DNA from: Burkholderiales bacterium
Lineage (GTDB): Bacteria; Pseudomonadota; Gammaproteobacteria; Burkholderiales; Burkholderiaceae_C
DNA: 13,751 nucleotides
Reading direction: 5' to 3'
NCBI GenBank assembly: GCA_006227785.1
Contig: SBFU01000392.1
Coordinates: 1-13,751 of the forward strand
The stretch's first letter is position 1; every line of letters starts with the position of its first letter. The notes under the pieces were generated by a model that saw only the letters and a list, made by a program, of their open reading frames with translations, searched no databases and had not been told where the DNA came from. Of the stretch, positions 1-7,286 are shown one piece after another. A program made the translations under genes and the position numbers.

Positions 1-459
1 GGCCCGTTCACCTGCCTGAACAGCGCCCGCTACGGCATCGCCTGGGGCGCGCTGGGCGCGGCCGAGGACTGCTACCTGCGCGCCCGCCAGTACGTACTGG
101 ACCGCCAGCAGTTCGGCCGCCCGCTGGCCGCCAACCAGCTGATCCAGAAAAAGCTGGCCGACATGCTGACCGAAATCAGCCTGGGCCTGCAGGGCTGCCT
201 GCGCCTGGGCCGCATGAAGGACGAAGGCACCGCCGCCGTCGAGATCACCAGCATCCTCAAGCGCAACAGCTGCGGCAAGGCGCTGGACATCGCCCGCATG
301 GCCCGCGACATGATGGGCGGCAACGGCATCAGCGACGAATACGGCGTGGCCCGCCACCTGGTGAACCTGGAGGTGGTGAACACCTACGAGGGTACACACG
401 ACGTGCACGCCCTGATCCTGGGCCGGGCGATCACCGGGATCGCGGCGTTTGCGAACTGA
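1..459 (+). CDS. gcdH: glutaryl-CoA dehydrogenase, C-terminal part (5' end outside window)
   Basis: FAD-dependent acyl-CoA dehydrogenase of lysine, tryptophan and related aromatic degradation. It oxidises and decarboxylates glutaryl-CoA to crotonyl-CoA in the cytoplasm and passes electrons to ETF. The window starts inside the gene, in frame 1, and keeps 152 residues, about the last 40% of a protein usually near 390-400 residues. The visible part is the C-terminal helical domain. It contains [20 protein letters not shown], the family-typical RLGRMKDEG stretch, the [11 protein letters not shown] loop, and [16 protein letters not shown]. The Glu in [10 protein letters not shown] (partial residue 130) matches the catalytic base of glutaryl-CoA dehydrogenases. 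The similarity to GcdH is much closer than to general acyl-CoA dehydrogenases. It ends just before a strong terminator, so it is the last gene of its transcript. Identification comes from recall of family sequences. Confidence 0.93.
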   Translation, partial: GPFTCLNSARYGIAWGALGAAEDCYLRARQYVLDRQQFGRPLAANQLIQKKLADMLTEISLGLQGCLRLGRMKDEGTAAVEITSILKRNSCGKALDIARMARDMMGGNGISDEYGVARHLVNLEVVNTYEGTHDVHALILGRAITGIAAFAN

Positions 460-480
460 GCGATTCAGGGTTCTTCGGCA

Positions 481-511
481 AAAGGGGGCTGCCATCGGCA
501 GCCCTTTTTTT
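481..511 (+). terminator. intrinsic (Rho-independent) terminator after gcdH
   Basis: A perfect 8-bp GC-rich stem (GGGCTGCC at 486-493, GGCAGCCC at 497-504) closes a 3-nt ATC loop. It is followed by seven T residues at 505-511, and the A/G run at 481-485 can pair with these to extend the stem. It begins 21 nt after the gcdH stop and has all the features of a classical intrinsic terminator. It separates gcdH from the antiporter gene. The A-run on the left is too short to make it a good terminator for the other strand. Confidence 0.93.
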
Positions 512-567
512 GCCAACACGAAACGGCACGAAATCTGCAGGCAGCGTCATGCTGCACCGTTGATTTC

Positions 568-583
568 TGTTAGCTTCGACCGA
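568..583 (+). promoter_or_regulatory. possible extended -10 promoter, giving a very short or absent leader for nhaP2
   Basis: TGTTAGCTT at 568-576 looks like an extended -10 (TGn plus TAGCTT). No convincing -35 is visible. If used, transcription would begin at about 583, the A of the start codon. This agrees with the missing ribosome binding site in the 30 nt before the ATG. Prediction by eye from a weak motif. Confidence 0.25.
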
Positions 584-2070
584 TGTCCCTGTCCCTGGAC
601 TTTCTCAGTCTGCCCCTGTTCGTCGCTGCGGCGCTGGTCTTCATCAGCGTGCTGGCCGGCGTTTTTTCGACCCGCGTCGGCTTCTCCTTCCTGCTCGTCT
701 TTCTGACGGTGGGTGTGCTGGCCGGCGAGAACGGTCCCGGCGGCCTGGTGTTCAACAATTTCACCGTCAGCTTCTGGGTCGGCAACGTGGCGCTGGCGGT
801 GATCCTGCTGGATGGTGGGCTGCGCACCGACCTGGCCACGTTCCGCACCGGACTGAAGCCGTCGATGTTGCTGGCAACGCTGGGGGTGGTGATCTGCGCG
901 GCCATCACCGGGCTGGCCGCCCGCTGGCTTCTGGACCTGAGCTGGCCGATGGCCCTGCTGCTCGGGTCCATCGTCGGGTCCACCGACGCCGCCGCCGTGT
1001 TTGCGCTGCTCAAGACGTCTGGCGTCAAGCTGAATGAACGGGTGGCAGCCACGCTGGAAATCGAATCCGGCATGAACGACCCGATGGCCGTCTACCTCAC
1101 CTTGACCCTGATCGGAGTCGCCTTGTTCATGCAGGCCAACCCCGGGGCCGGCACGGGAGTCGATCTGCTCGATGTGGCGCGCAGCCTGCTGCAGCAGTTC
1201 GGTTGGGGAGCGGCACTCGGCCTGGGCTGCGGTTTCGGCCTCGCGGAGCTGTTGCGTCGCCTGGCCGGCAGCCACGATGTGGGAGGCGGCATCCGGGCAC
1301 TGCTGATCGTCTCGGGTGGACTGGCCCTTTTTGCGGGCACGACCTGGCTGGGCGGGTCGGGCTTTCTGGCCGTCTATGTGATGGGGGTGGTCGCTGGCAA
1401 CCGGGCCAAACGGGTGGTCCGTTCCTCGCTCTCGGCCATGGATGGCTACGCCTGGCTGGCCCAGGCCGGCATGTTCCTGCTGCTGGGGCTGCTGGTCACC
1501 CCCGTCGAGCTCCTGCGCACCCTCTGGCCGGCGCTGGGTGTTTCGCTGGTGCTGATGCTGGTGGCCCGTCCGGTGTCGGTCTGGCTGTGCCTGGCGCCGC
1601 TGCACTTCCCCCGCCGCGAGATCGGCTACATCTCGTGGGTGGGCCTGCGTGGCGCCGTCCCGATCGTGCTGGCGGTGTTCCCATTGATGGCCGGCGTCGA
1701 AGGCGCCAAAACATTCTTCAACGTGGCTTTCGTGGTCGTGCTGTCCTCCCTGCTGCTGCAGGGTTCAACCATTGCCTGGAGTGCGCGCCGTCTGGGCGTG
1801 GTGCTGCCGGACATGGACAACGAGGCCGAGGCCCGGCGCGTGTTCGGTGACTTCGAGCTGGATGCGGCCACGCCCATGGAGGGCCTGTGCACGTTCTACG
1901 GGCTGCCCATCCCTCCCGGAAGCCAGCAAAGCCTGGGCGAGTGGATGCAGGAGACGCTGGGCAGACCACCGGTCATTGGCGACAGCGTTCCGCTGGGTCA
2001 CGCCGAAATGAGCGTCCGCCGCCTCGACAGCCAGGGCCACATCGCCCGGGTTGGCATGCGCATGGACTGA
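583..2070 (+). CDS. nhaP2: K+/H+ antiporter, NhaP2/CvrA type (CPA1 family), lacking the TrkA_C domain
   Basis: Inner-membrane cation/proton antiporter of the CPA1 family. NhaP2/CvrA proteins exchange K+ (or Na+) for H+ and help with cell volume and pH control. Residues 1 to about 400 are strongly hydrophobic with roughly a dozen membrane segments. Family motifs are present: STDAAA at 133-138, ESGMNDPMA at 161-169 with the Asn165-Asp166 pair in the ion-binding site, and WVGLRGAVPIVLA at 352-364. The tail from about 413 (EARRVFGDFELD to the end) resembles the CorC/HlyC-like transporter-associated domain that ends E. coli NhaP2. The TrkA_C domain that normally lies between membrane part and tail is absent, which explains 495 residues against about 580. 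Start is the ATG at 583. No Shine-Dalgarno is visible before it. It stands alone between a terminator and the efflux operon. Confidence 0.88.
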   Translation: MSLSLDFLSLPLFVAAALVFISVLAGVFSTRVGFSFLLVFLTVGVLAGENGPGGLVFNNFTVSFWVGNVALAVILLDGGLRTDLATFRTGLKPSMLLATLGVVICAAITGLAARWLLDLSWPMALLLGSIVGSTDAAAVFALLKTSGVKLNERVAATLEIESGMNDPMAVYLTLTLIGVALFMQANPGAGTGVDLLDVARSLLQQFGWGAALGLGCGFGLAELLRRLAGSHDVGGGIRALLIVSGGLALFAGTTWLGGSGFLAVYVMGVVAGNRAKRVVRSSLSAMDGYAWLAQAGMFLLLGLLVTPVELLRTLWPALGVSLVLMLVARPVSVWLCLAPLHFPRREIGYISWVGLRGAVPIVLAVFPLMAGVEGAKTFFNVAFVVVLSSLLLQGSTIAWSARRLGVVLPDMDNEAEARRVFGDFELDAATPMEGLCTFYGLPIPPGSQQSLGEWMQETLGRPPVIGDSVPLGHAEMSVRRLDSQGHIARVGMRMD

Positions 2071-2102
2071 GCGGGACCACGCCCACTGAAAGACGCTCTG
2101 CG

Positions 2103-2117
2103 GCCCCGTCCGGGGGC
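2103..2117 (+). other. GC hairpin between nhaP2 and the efflux operon
   Basis: GCCCC at 2103-2107 and GGGGC at 2113-2117 form a 5-bp GC stem, 33 nt after the nhaP2 stop. No T tract follows, so it is not a standard intrinsic terminator. It might mark the 3' end of the nhaP2 message or assist Rho-dependent termination. Chance formation is quite possible in DNA this rich in G and C. Confidence 0.25.
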
Positions 2118-2143
2118 ACAGAGGACACGGGTATTGCGCGTCG

Positions 2144-2174
2144 GTTACATTAATAACCAACCGGTCAGTAAAAT
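2144..2174 (+). promoter_or_regulatory. predicted sigma70 promoter of the tetR-adaptor-RND operon
   Basis: A locally AT-rich patch contains a good -10, TAAAAT at 2169-2174 (5 of 6 to consensus). A weak -35, GTTACA at 2144-2149, lies 19 bp upstream. The expected start of transcription, about 7 nt past the -10, falls at 2180-2182, on the ATG of the TetR gene. There is no Shine-Dalgarno before that ATG, so the transcript may be leaderless. The -10 overlaps an in-frame TAA at 2169-2171, which rules out an earlier TetR start. Confidence 0.5.
2156..2169. promoter_or_regulatory. TetR-type operator (imperfect palindrome centred on ACCGGT)
   Basis: ACCAACCGGTCAGT is an imperfect inverted repeat: 10 of 14 positions are symmetric and the core is ACCGGT. 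It closely resembles the ACYGACCGGTCRGT-like sites bound by many TetR-family efflux repressors. It lies in the spacer of the predicted promoter and touches the first base of the -10, 12 nt before the TetR start. Bound repressor would block RNA polymerase, so the product of the next gene probably represses its own operon. The palindrome is seen; the binding is inferred. Confidence 0.6.
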
Positions 2175-2180
2175 ATCGAC

Positions 2181-2834
2181 ATGTCTGCTGCTTCAACGTC
2201 CCCCCCTGTTCGCCGCGCGCGCCGAAAGGAAGCCCGACCCGGCGAGCTGCTGGAAGCGGCACTGGAACTCTTCGTCGACAAAGGATTTGCCGCCACCCGG
2301 GTGGAGGAGGTGGCCGCGCGAGCCGGCGTGTCCAAAGGCACCCTGTTCCTGTATTTCCCCAGCAAGGAAGAGCTGTTCAAGGCCGTGGTGCGCGAAACCA
2401 TAGCCGGCCGCTTCACTGAGTGGAACGACGAAATCCAGAGTTTCGAAGGCGATACCGCCTCGCTGGTGCGCGACCTCATGCACTCGTGGTGGGAACGGGT
2501 GGGACAGACACAAGCCGCCGGTATCACCAAGCTGGTGATGAGCGAGGCGAGCCTGTTCCCCGAGATCGCCAGCTTTTACCAGCACGAAGTGATCACCCCG
2601 GGACATCAGCTGATCCGTCGTGTCCTGCAGCGCGGCATCGACCGGCGAGAGTTCCGTCCGATGGACCTGGACCACGCCGTCTACAGCCTGATAGCGCCCA
2701 TGATCTTCCTGATCATGTGGAAGCACTCGCTGGCCCCGTGCTGCCCCCGGGACGAATCCATCGACCCGCTGCGCTTCATCGACAGCCAGGCTTCGCTGCT
2801 GCTCGAAGGCATGCAGCTTCGCCCGGCCGCCTGA
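2181..2834 (+). CDS. TetR/AcrR-family repressor of the efflux operon
   Basis: One-component transcriptional repressor of 217 residues, a usual TetR-family length. The N-terminal DNA-binding domain is plain: GELLEAALELFVDKGFAATR (21-40) leads into the helix-turn-helix VEEVAARAGVSKGTLFLYFP (41-60), followed by SKEELFKAVV. The first 20 residues form a basic arm. Residues from about 75 make the variable helical ligand-binding and dimerisation domain, so the inducer cannot be named. The start is fixed to 2181 or later by an in-frame stop at 2169. The gene is first in an operon, 21 nt ahead of the adaptor gene, with a TetR-like operator over its own promoter. This is the classical autoregulated layout in which a toxic substrate releases the repressor and induces the pump. 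Confidence 0.93.
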   Translation: MSAASTSPPVRRARRKEARPGELLEAALELFVDKGFAATRVEEVAARAGVSKGTLFLYFPSKEELFKAVVRETIAGRFTEWNDEIQSFEGDTASLVRDLMHSWWERVGQTQAAGITKLVMSEASLFPEIASFYQHEVITPGHQLIRRVLQRGIDRREFRPMDLDHAVYSLIAPMIFLIMWKHSLAPCCPRDESIDPLRFIDSQASLLLEGMQLRPAA

Positions 2835-2855
2835 CACCACCCTCACCTTGTCATC

Positions 2856-4004
2856 ATGAGCTCCCATCGCTCCCACTGGAAACTCTGGATATTTCTGGCC
2901 CTGCTGGTCCTGGGCATCGGCTGGGGGGTCTGGAAGGCCCTGGACCGGCGGTCTGCACAGCAACAGGCGGCCGCCGATGCGGCCGCGGCCCTGCAGCAGG
3001 CGCCCGTCTTTGCCCTGGACGCCGCGGATCTGGCCACCGCAGAGAAGCTCACCATCACCACCACGGCACCGGTCTCAGGTGCGGTCCGGGCGCTGCAGAC
3101 GGCGGCCATCAAGGCCCGGGTTGCTGGCGAAGTGCAAGGTCTGCGCAAACGGGAAGGTCATATCGTTCGGGCAGGCGAAGAGGTGGCCCGCATCGACCCT
3201 ACCGAGGCGCGGGCCCGCGTGCGACAGAACGAGCAGCAGGCCGCTTCGGCCCTGGCCCAGGTGCAGATCGCCCGGCGCGCCTTCGACAACAACCAGGCGC
3301 TGGTCCGGCAGGGGTTCATCTCGGCCACCGCGCTGGAGACATCCCAGGCCAACCTGTCGGCCGCAGAGGCCAGCCACCAGGCCGCACTGGCGGCACTGGA
3401 CATCGCCCGCAAGACCCTGCAGGACACCGTCTTGCGATCACCGCTGGACGGCCAGGTGTCGGCACGCTATGTGCAGAATGGAGAACGGGTCGGTGTTGAC
3501 ACCCGCATCCTGGAGGTGGTCGACCTGACCGCATTCGAGATCGAGGCCGCCCTGAGCCCCTCGGATGCGGCCTTCGTCACCATCGGCCAGCGGGCTGTGC
3601 TTCAGGTCGAGGGGCTGAGCCAGCCAATGGAGGCCACCGTCGACCGCATCAGCCCGAGCGTTCAGGCGGGCAGCCGCGCAGTGCTGATCTACCTCCGCCT
3701 GCCCGCCCAGCCAGGCTTGCGACAGGGTCTGTTTGCCAAAGGCCATATCGTCACCGGCGGCCAGCAAGCCGTCGCCGTGCCGGCGCGCACGGTCCGCAAC
3801 GACAAGCCGGCGCCATATGTGCAGGTCGTCGACAACAACCAGGTCAGGCACCTGCCAGTGCGCGTGGTGATCGATGGTCTGGTCGGCGATCAGCCCATGA
3901 CAGGCGTCGAAGGTCTGCCTGAGGGCAGCGTGGTGCTGCGCGCCGGTACCGGTGCCCTGCGCGAGGGCACGGCCGTGAAGCTGCCCCAGGACCGTCAGCC
4001 CTGA
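2856..4004 (+). CDS. RND efflux periplasmic adaptor (membrane fusion protein, HlyD/AcrA type)
   Basis: Adaptor subunit of a tripartite efflux pump, bridging the inner-membrane RND transporter and an outer-membrane channel. It has 382 residues. Residues 9-28 form one hydrophobic segment without a lipobox cysteine, so the protein is probably anchored by this helix and not by lipid. The two lipoyl half-motifs lie at about 80-115 (IKARVAGEVQGLRKREGHIV) and 193-222 (LRSPLDGQVSARYVQNGERV). They flank an Ala/Gln-rich alpha-hairpin coiled coil at about 116-190 that would contact the channel. The beta-barrel and membrane-proximal domains follow, at about 228-375. The gene lies 21 nt after tetR and 12 nt before the RND gene, so the three are surely co-transcribed. 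No strong Shine-Dalgarno precedes the ATG, which suggests coupling to tetR translation. Substrate unknown. Confidence 0.92.
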   Translation: MSSHRSHWKLWIFLALLVLGIGWGVWKALDRRSAQQQAAADAAAALQQAPVFALDAADLATAEKLTITTTAPVSGAVRALQTAAIKARVAGEVQGLRKREGHIVRAGEEVARIDPTEARARVRQNEQQAASALAQVQIARRAFDNNQALVRQGFISATALETSQANLSAAEASHQAALAALDIARKTLQDTVLRSPLDGQVSARYVQNGERVGVDTRILEVVDLTAFEIEAALSPSDAAFVTIGQRAVLQVEGLSQPMEATVDRISPSVQAGSRAVLIYLRLPAQPGLRQGLFAKGHIVTGGQQAVAVPARTVRNDKPAPYVQVVDNNQVRHLPVRVVIDGLVGDQPMTGVEGLPEGSVVLRAGTGALREGTAVKLPQDRQP

Positions 4005-4016
4005 AGGCCAGGCACC

Positions 4017-7000
4017 ATGTGGTTCACCCGCGTCTCGCTGCGCAACCCGGTCTTTGCCACCATGGTCATGGTGGCATTTGTGGTGCTGGGCCTGTTTGCC
4101 TTCCAGCGCCTGAAGGTGGACCAGTTTCCCAACATCGATTTTCCGGTGGTCGTGGTGACCACCTCCTACCCCGGCGCGTCGCCCGAGATCGTCGAAAACG
4201 AGGTCAGCCAGAAGATCGAGGAGGCGGTCAACGCCATTGCCGGCATCAACGCACTCACCTCCCGCAGCTTCGAGGGCCGGTCGGTGGTCATCGTGGAATT
4301 TCAGCTGCATGTCGACGGCCGCAAGGCCGCCGACGATGTGAGAGAGAAGATCGCCACGCTGCGGCCCACCCTGCGTGATGAGGTCGACGAGCCGCGCGTG
4401 CTGCGCTTCGATCCGGCCAGCCGGGCCATCTGGTCCGTCGCCGTCCTGCCTGACGAATCGGTCGCCGCCGGGGGCCAGTCGGGACAGGCTGGAGGGTCCG
4501 CCGCTCCATCCATGGTCGACTTGACCACCTGGGCCGAGCAGACCCTCAAGAAACGCCTGGAAAACGTGAGGGGCGTAGGTTCGGTCAACCTGGTCGGCGG
4601 CACACGGCGCGCGGTCAACGTCGAACTGAACCCTTCCGCCATGGAGGCGCTGGGTGTCACGCCGGAGCAGGTCGTGGCCGCATTGCGCGCCGACAACCAG
4701 GACCTGCCGGTCGGCACCCTCGACAGTGGCGAGCGCGAGCGCGTGGTGCAGGTGGTCTCGCGCGTGCGAGATCCGAAGGATCTCAGTGAACTGATCGTGG
4801 CGCGACGCGGTGGCACCCCCATCCGTCTCGGGCAGGTGGCGGAGGTGGTGGATGGCACCGAGGATGTCGAGAGCCGTGCTCTCTACAACGGCGAGCGAAC
4901 CCTGTTGCTGCAGGTGCAGAAGGCCCAGGACGAGAACACCATCGCAGTGGTCGATGCCCTGCAGGCGACCATCGACAGCCTTCAGGCCGAGCTGCCAGCG
5001 GGTGTCCGGCTCGAACCCATCGCTGACGGTTCGCGTCCGATCCGGGTGTCGGTGGCCAACGTCCGGCAGACGCTGATCGAAGGTGCTGCACTCACCGTGC
5101 TCATCGTCTTCCTGTTTCTCAATTCCTGGCGCTCCACCGTCATCACCGGTCTGACCCTGCCGATTGCCATCATCGGCACCTTTTTCTTCATGAACCTGTT
5201 CGGGTTCACCATCAACATGATCACGCTGATGGCGCTCACGCTGTCGGTGGGTCTGCTGATCGACGATGCCATTGTGGTGCGCGAAAACATCGTGCGCCAC
5301 GCCCAGATGGGCAAGCGCCCGTTCGATGCAGCCATGGACGGCACGCAGGAAATCGGACTGGCCGTGCTGGCCACCACCCTGTCCATCGTGGCGGTGTTCC
5401 TGCCCATCGGCTTCATGGGCGGCATCATCGGCAAGTTCTTCCACGAATTCGGCATCACCATGGTGGCGGCGGTGCTGATCTCCATGTTCGTGAGCTTCAC
5501 GCTCGACCCCATGCTGTCCTCGGTCTGGCACGACCCTGCCATTGAGCAGCATGGCAAACCGTGGCAGCCGCGCAGCCTGTACGACCGGACCATCGGGCGC
5601 ATCACCCACCGCTTCGACCTGTTCCAGGACGAGCTGGCCGAGATCTACCAGTCGGCCCTGCGCTGGTCATTGCGCCACAAGCTCGCGACCTTGGGGCTGG
5701 CGGCCGTCACTTTCGGTGCCAGCATCGGCATGGTGCCCCTTCTCGGCACGGAGTTCGTGCCCAAGGCGGACTTTTCCGAGACCAGCCTGAGCTTCCATAC
5801 GCCGGTGGGCTCCTCGCTGGAGGCCACCGAGGACAAAGCCCGGCAGGTCGAAGCCGTGCTGCGCGAATTCCCCGAGGTCCGCTACACGCTGACCACCATC
5901 AACACCGGCAGTGCCCAAGGCAAGATGTACGCCACGGTTTATGTGCGCCTGGTCGACCGTGACCAGCGCGACCGCAACGCCGACGCCATGTCAGCGCGTC
6001 TGCGCGAGCGTCTGCGCAGCGTGCCGGGCATCACTGTGACCCACGCAGGCCTGCTCGATCCGGTCGGTGGCAACAAGCAGCTGGAATTCTCCATCCAGGG
6101 TGAGGACCTGGCAGAACTCGAGCGCCTGACGGCACTGGTGCTGGACCGTATCCGTCCGATTGCCGGCCTGGTGGACCTTGACGCCAGCATCAAGCCCGAC
6201 AAGCCGACGGTCGACGTGCGGCTTCGCCGTGAGCTGGCGTCGGATGTCGGTCTGTCATCGGCCGCGGTGGCGGGCAGCCTGCGCACGCTGGTGGCCGGAC
6301 AGTCGGTTGGCAACTGGCGCGCCACGGATGGCCAGAGTTACGACGTCAACGTGCGCCTTGCGCCCGAGGCCCGGCAGGAAACGGCCGACCTGGCGCGCCT
6401 GCCACTGGTGATCGGCCAGGCCAGCGATGGCAGCGCCCGGGTGGTGCAACTGGGCCAGGTGGCCGAGGTGGTCGAAGGCCGGGGACCGAACCAGATCAAC
6501 CGCCGCAACATGACACGTGAGGTGGCCATCAGCGCCAACGCCTTCGGTCGTTCAGCCGGCGAGGTGTCGGCCGAGATCCGCCGCGAGCTCGATGCCATCG
6601 CGTTTCCACCGGGCTATCGCTACGAATTCGGTGGCTCGACCAAAAACATGCAGGAGTCCTTCGGTTACGCCGTGTCGGCCCTGGCCCTGGCGGTGATCTT
6701 CATCTACATGATCCTGGCCAGCCAGTTCCAGAGCTACCTGCAACCGCTTGCGCTCATGACCTCGCTGCCGCTGACCCTGATCGGCGTCGTGCTGACCCTG
6801 CTTTTCTTCGGCTCTTCCATGAGCATGTTTTCGGTCATTGGCATCGTGCTGCTGATGGGTCTGGTGACCAAGAACGCCATCCTGCTGGTCGACTTCGCCA
6901 TCCGGGCCCGCGAGGGACGGGCTGGCGTGCCACCGCAGCCCCGGGAAGCGGCCCTGCTGCTGGCTGCCCGTGTGCGCCTGCGCCCCATCCTCATGACCAC

Positions 7001-7244
7001 GCTGGCCATGGTCTTCGGCATGGTGCCGCTGGCCTTTGCCCTGACCGAAGGCTCCGAACAGCGTGCCCCCATGGGCCAGGCCGTCATCGGGGGGGTCATC
7101 ACGTCGTCGGTTCTGACCCTGGTGGTGGTGCCCGTGGTGTATTGCTACATGGACGACCTGGCCCGTTGGCTGCGTCGCCTGTTCGGCCGATCGGAGGACC
7201 CGGCCGGTGCCGCGCCGGACGGGCTGCAAACCCCGTCTCAGTAA
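4017..7244 (+). CDS. RND-family multidrug efflux permease (HAE1/AcrB type)
   Basis: Proton-driven inner-membrane pump of 1075 residues, near the 1030-1050 of AcrB/MexB-type proteins. The layout is typical: one N-terminal membrane helix (about 12-30), a large periplasmic loop, helices 2-7 (about 345-575), a second periplasmic loop, and helices 8-12 (about 885-1050). The proton-relay residues are kept: Asp416-Asp417 in GLLIDDAIVVRENI (helix 4) and Lys952 in LVTKNAILLVDFA (helix 10), equivalent to AcrB Asp407, Asp408 and Lys940. This marks it as a drug/hydrophobe (HAE1) transporter and not a metal-ion one. The N-terminal porter region carries a short Gly/Ser/Ala-rich stretch at about 150-164 that looks like an insertion. 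The gene begins 12 nt after the adaptor gene. No dedicated outer-membrane factor follows directly. Substrate cannot be told from sequence. Confidence 0.95.
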   Translation: MWFTRVSLRNPVFATMVMVAFVVLGLFAFQRLKVDQFPNIDFPVVVVTTSYPGASPEIVENEVSQKIEEAVNAIAGINALTSRSFEGRSVVIVEFQLHVDGRKAADDVREKIATLRPTLRDEVDEPRVLRFDPASRAIWSVAVLPDESVAAGGQSGQAGGSAAPSMVDLTTWAEQTLKKRLENVRGVGSVNLVGGTRRAVNVELNPSAMEALGVTPEQVVAALRADNQDLPVGTLDSGERERVVQVVSRVRDPKDLSELIVARRGGTPIRLGQVAEVVDGTEDVESRALYNGERTLLLQVQKAQDENTIAVVDALQATIDSLQAELPAGVRLEPIADGSRPIRVSVANVRQTLIEGAALTVLIVFLFLNSWRSTVITGLTLPIAIIGTFFFMNLFGFTINMITLMALTLSVGLLIDDAIVVRENIVRHAQMGKRPFDAAMDGTQEIGLAVLATTLSIVAVFLPIGFMGGIIGKFFHEFGITMVAAVLISMFVSFTLDPMLSSVWHDPAIEQHGKPWQPRSLYDRTIGRITHRFDLFQDELAEIYQSALRWSLRHKLATLGLAAVTFGASIGMVPLLGTEFVPKADFSETSLSFHTPVGSSLEATEDKARQVEAVLREFPEVRYTLTTINTGSAQGKMYATVYVRLVDRDQRDRNADAMSARLRERLRSVPGITVTHAGLLDPVGGNKQLEFSIQGEDLAELERLTALVLDRIRPIAGLVDLDASIKPDKPTVDVRLRRELASDVGLSSAAVAGSLRTLVAGQSVGNWRATDGQSYDVNVRLAPEARQETADLARLPLVIGQASDGSARVVQLGQVAEVVEGRGPNQINRRNMTREVAISANAFGRSAGEVSAEIRRELDAIAFPPGYRYEFGGSTKNMQESFGYAVSALALAVIFIYMILASQFQSYLQPLALMTSLPLTLIGVVLTLLFFGSSMSMFSVIGIVLLMGLVTKNAILLVDFAIRAREGRAGVPPQPREAALLLAARVRLRPILMTTLAMVFGMVPLAFALTEGSEQRAPMGQAVIGGVITSSVLTLVVVPVVYCYMDDLARWLRRLFGRSEDPAGAAPDGLQTPSQ

Positions 7245-7278
7245 AATGGACTGGAATCGGCTAATATACCCACCGGAG
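7242..7278 (+). promoter_or_regulatory. possible promoter and ribosome binding site of the methyltransferase gene
   Basis: TAAAAT at 7242-7247, which includes the RND stop codon, and TAATAT at 7262-7267 are two possible -10 boxes. Neither has a clear -35. GGAG at 7275-7278, 8 nt before the ATG at 7287, is a normal Shine-Dalgarno. The local AT-richness within a 42-nt gap suggests that the methyltransferase-rhodanese-tolC group can be transcribed independently of the efflux operon; read-through is also possible. Confidence 0.35.
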
Positions 7279-7286
7279 TATCAAAC

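Noticed and set aside
547..1605. Minus-strand open frame of 352 codons opposite nhaP2
   Set aside because: Low-complexity Gln/His/Arg-rich translation, no domain, and fully antisense to a clear membrane transporter gene. Judged a compositional artefact.
3438..5609. Very long open frame on the minus strand (723 codons) opposite the adaptor and RND genes
   Set aside because: Its predicted protein is rich in His, Gln, Asp and Gly with no recognisable domain, and it lies fully antisense to two well-recognised genes. GC-rich codon use leaves few stops in that frame, so this is a shadow.
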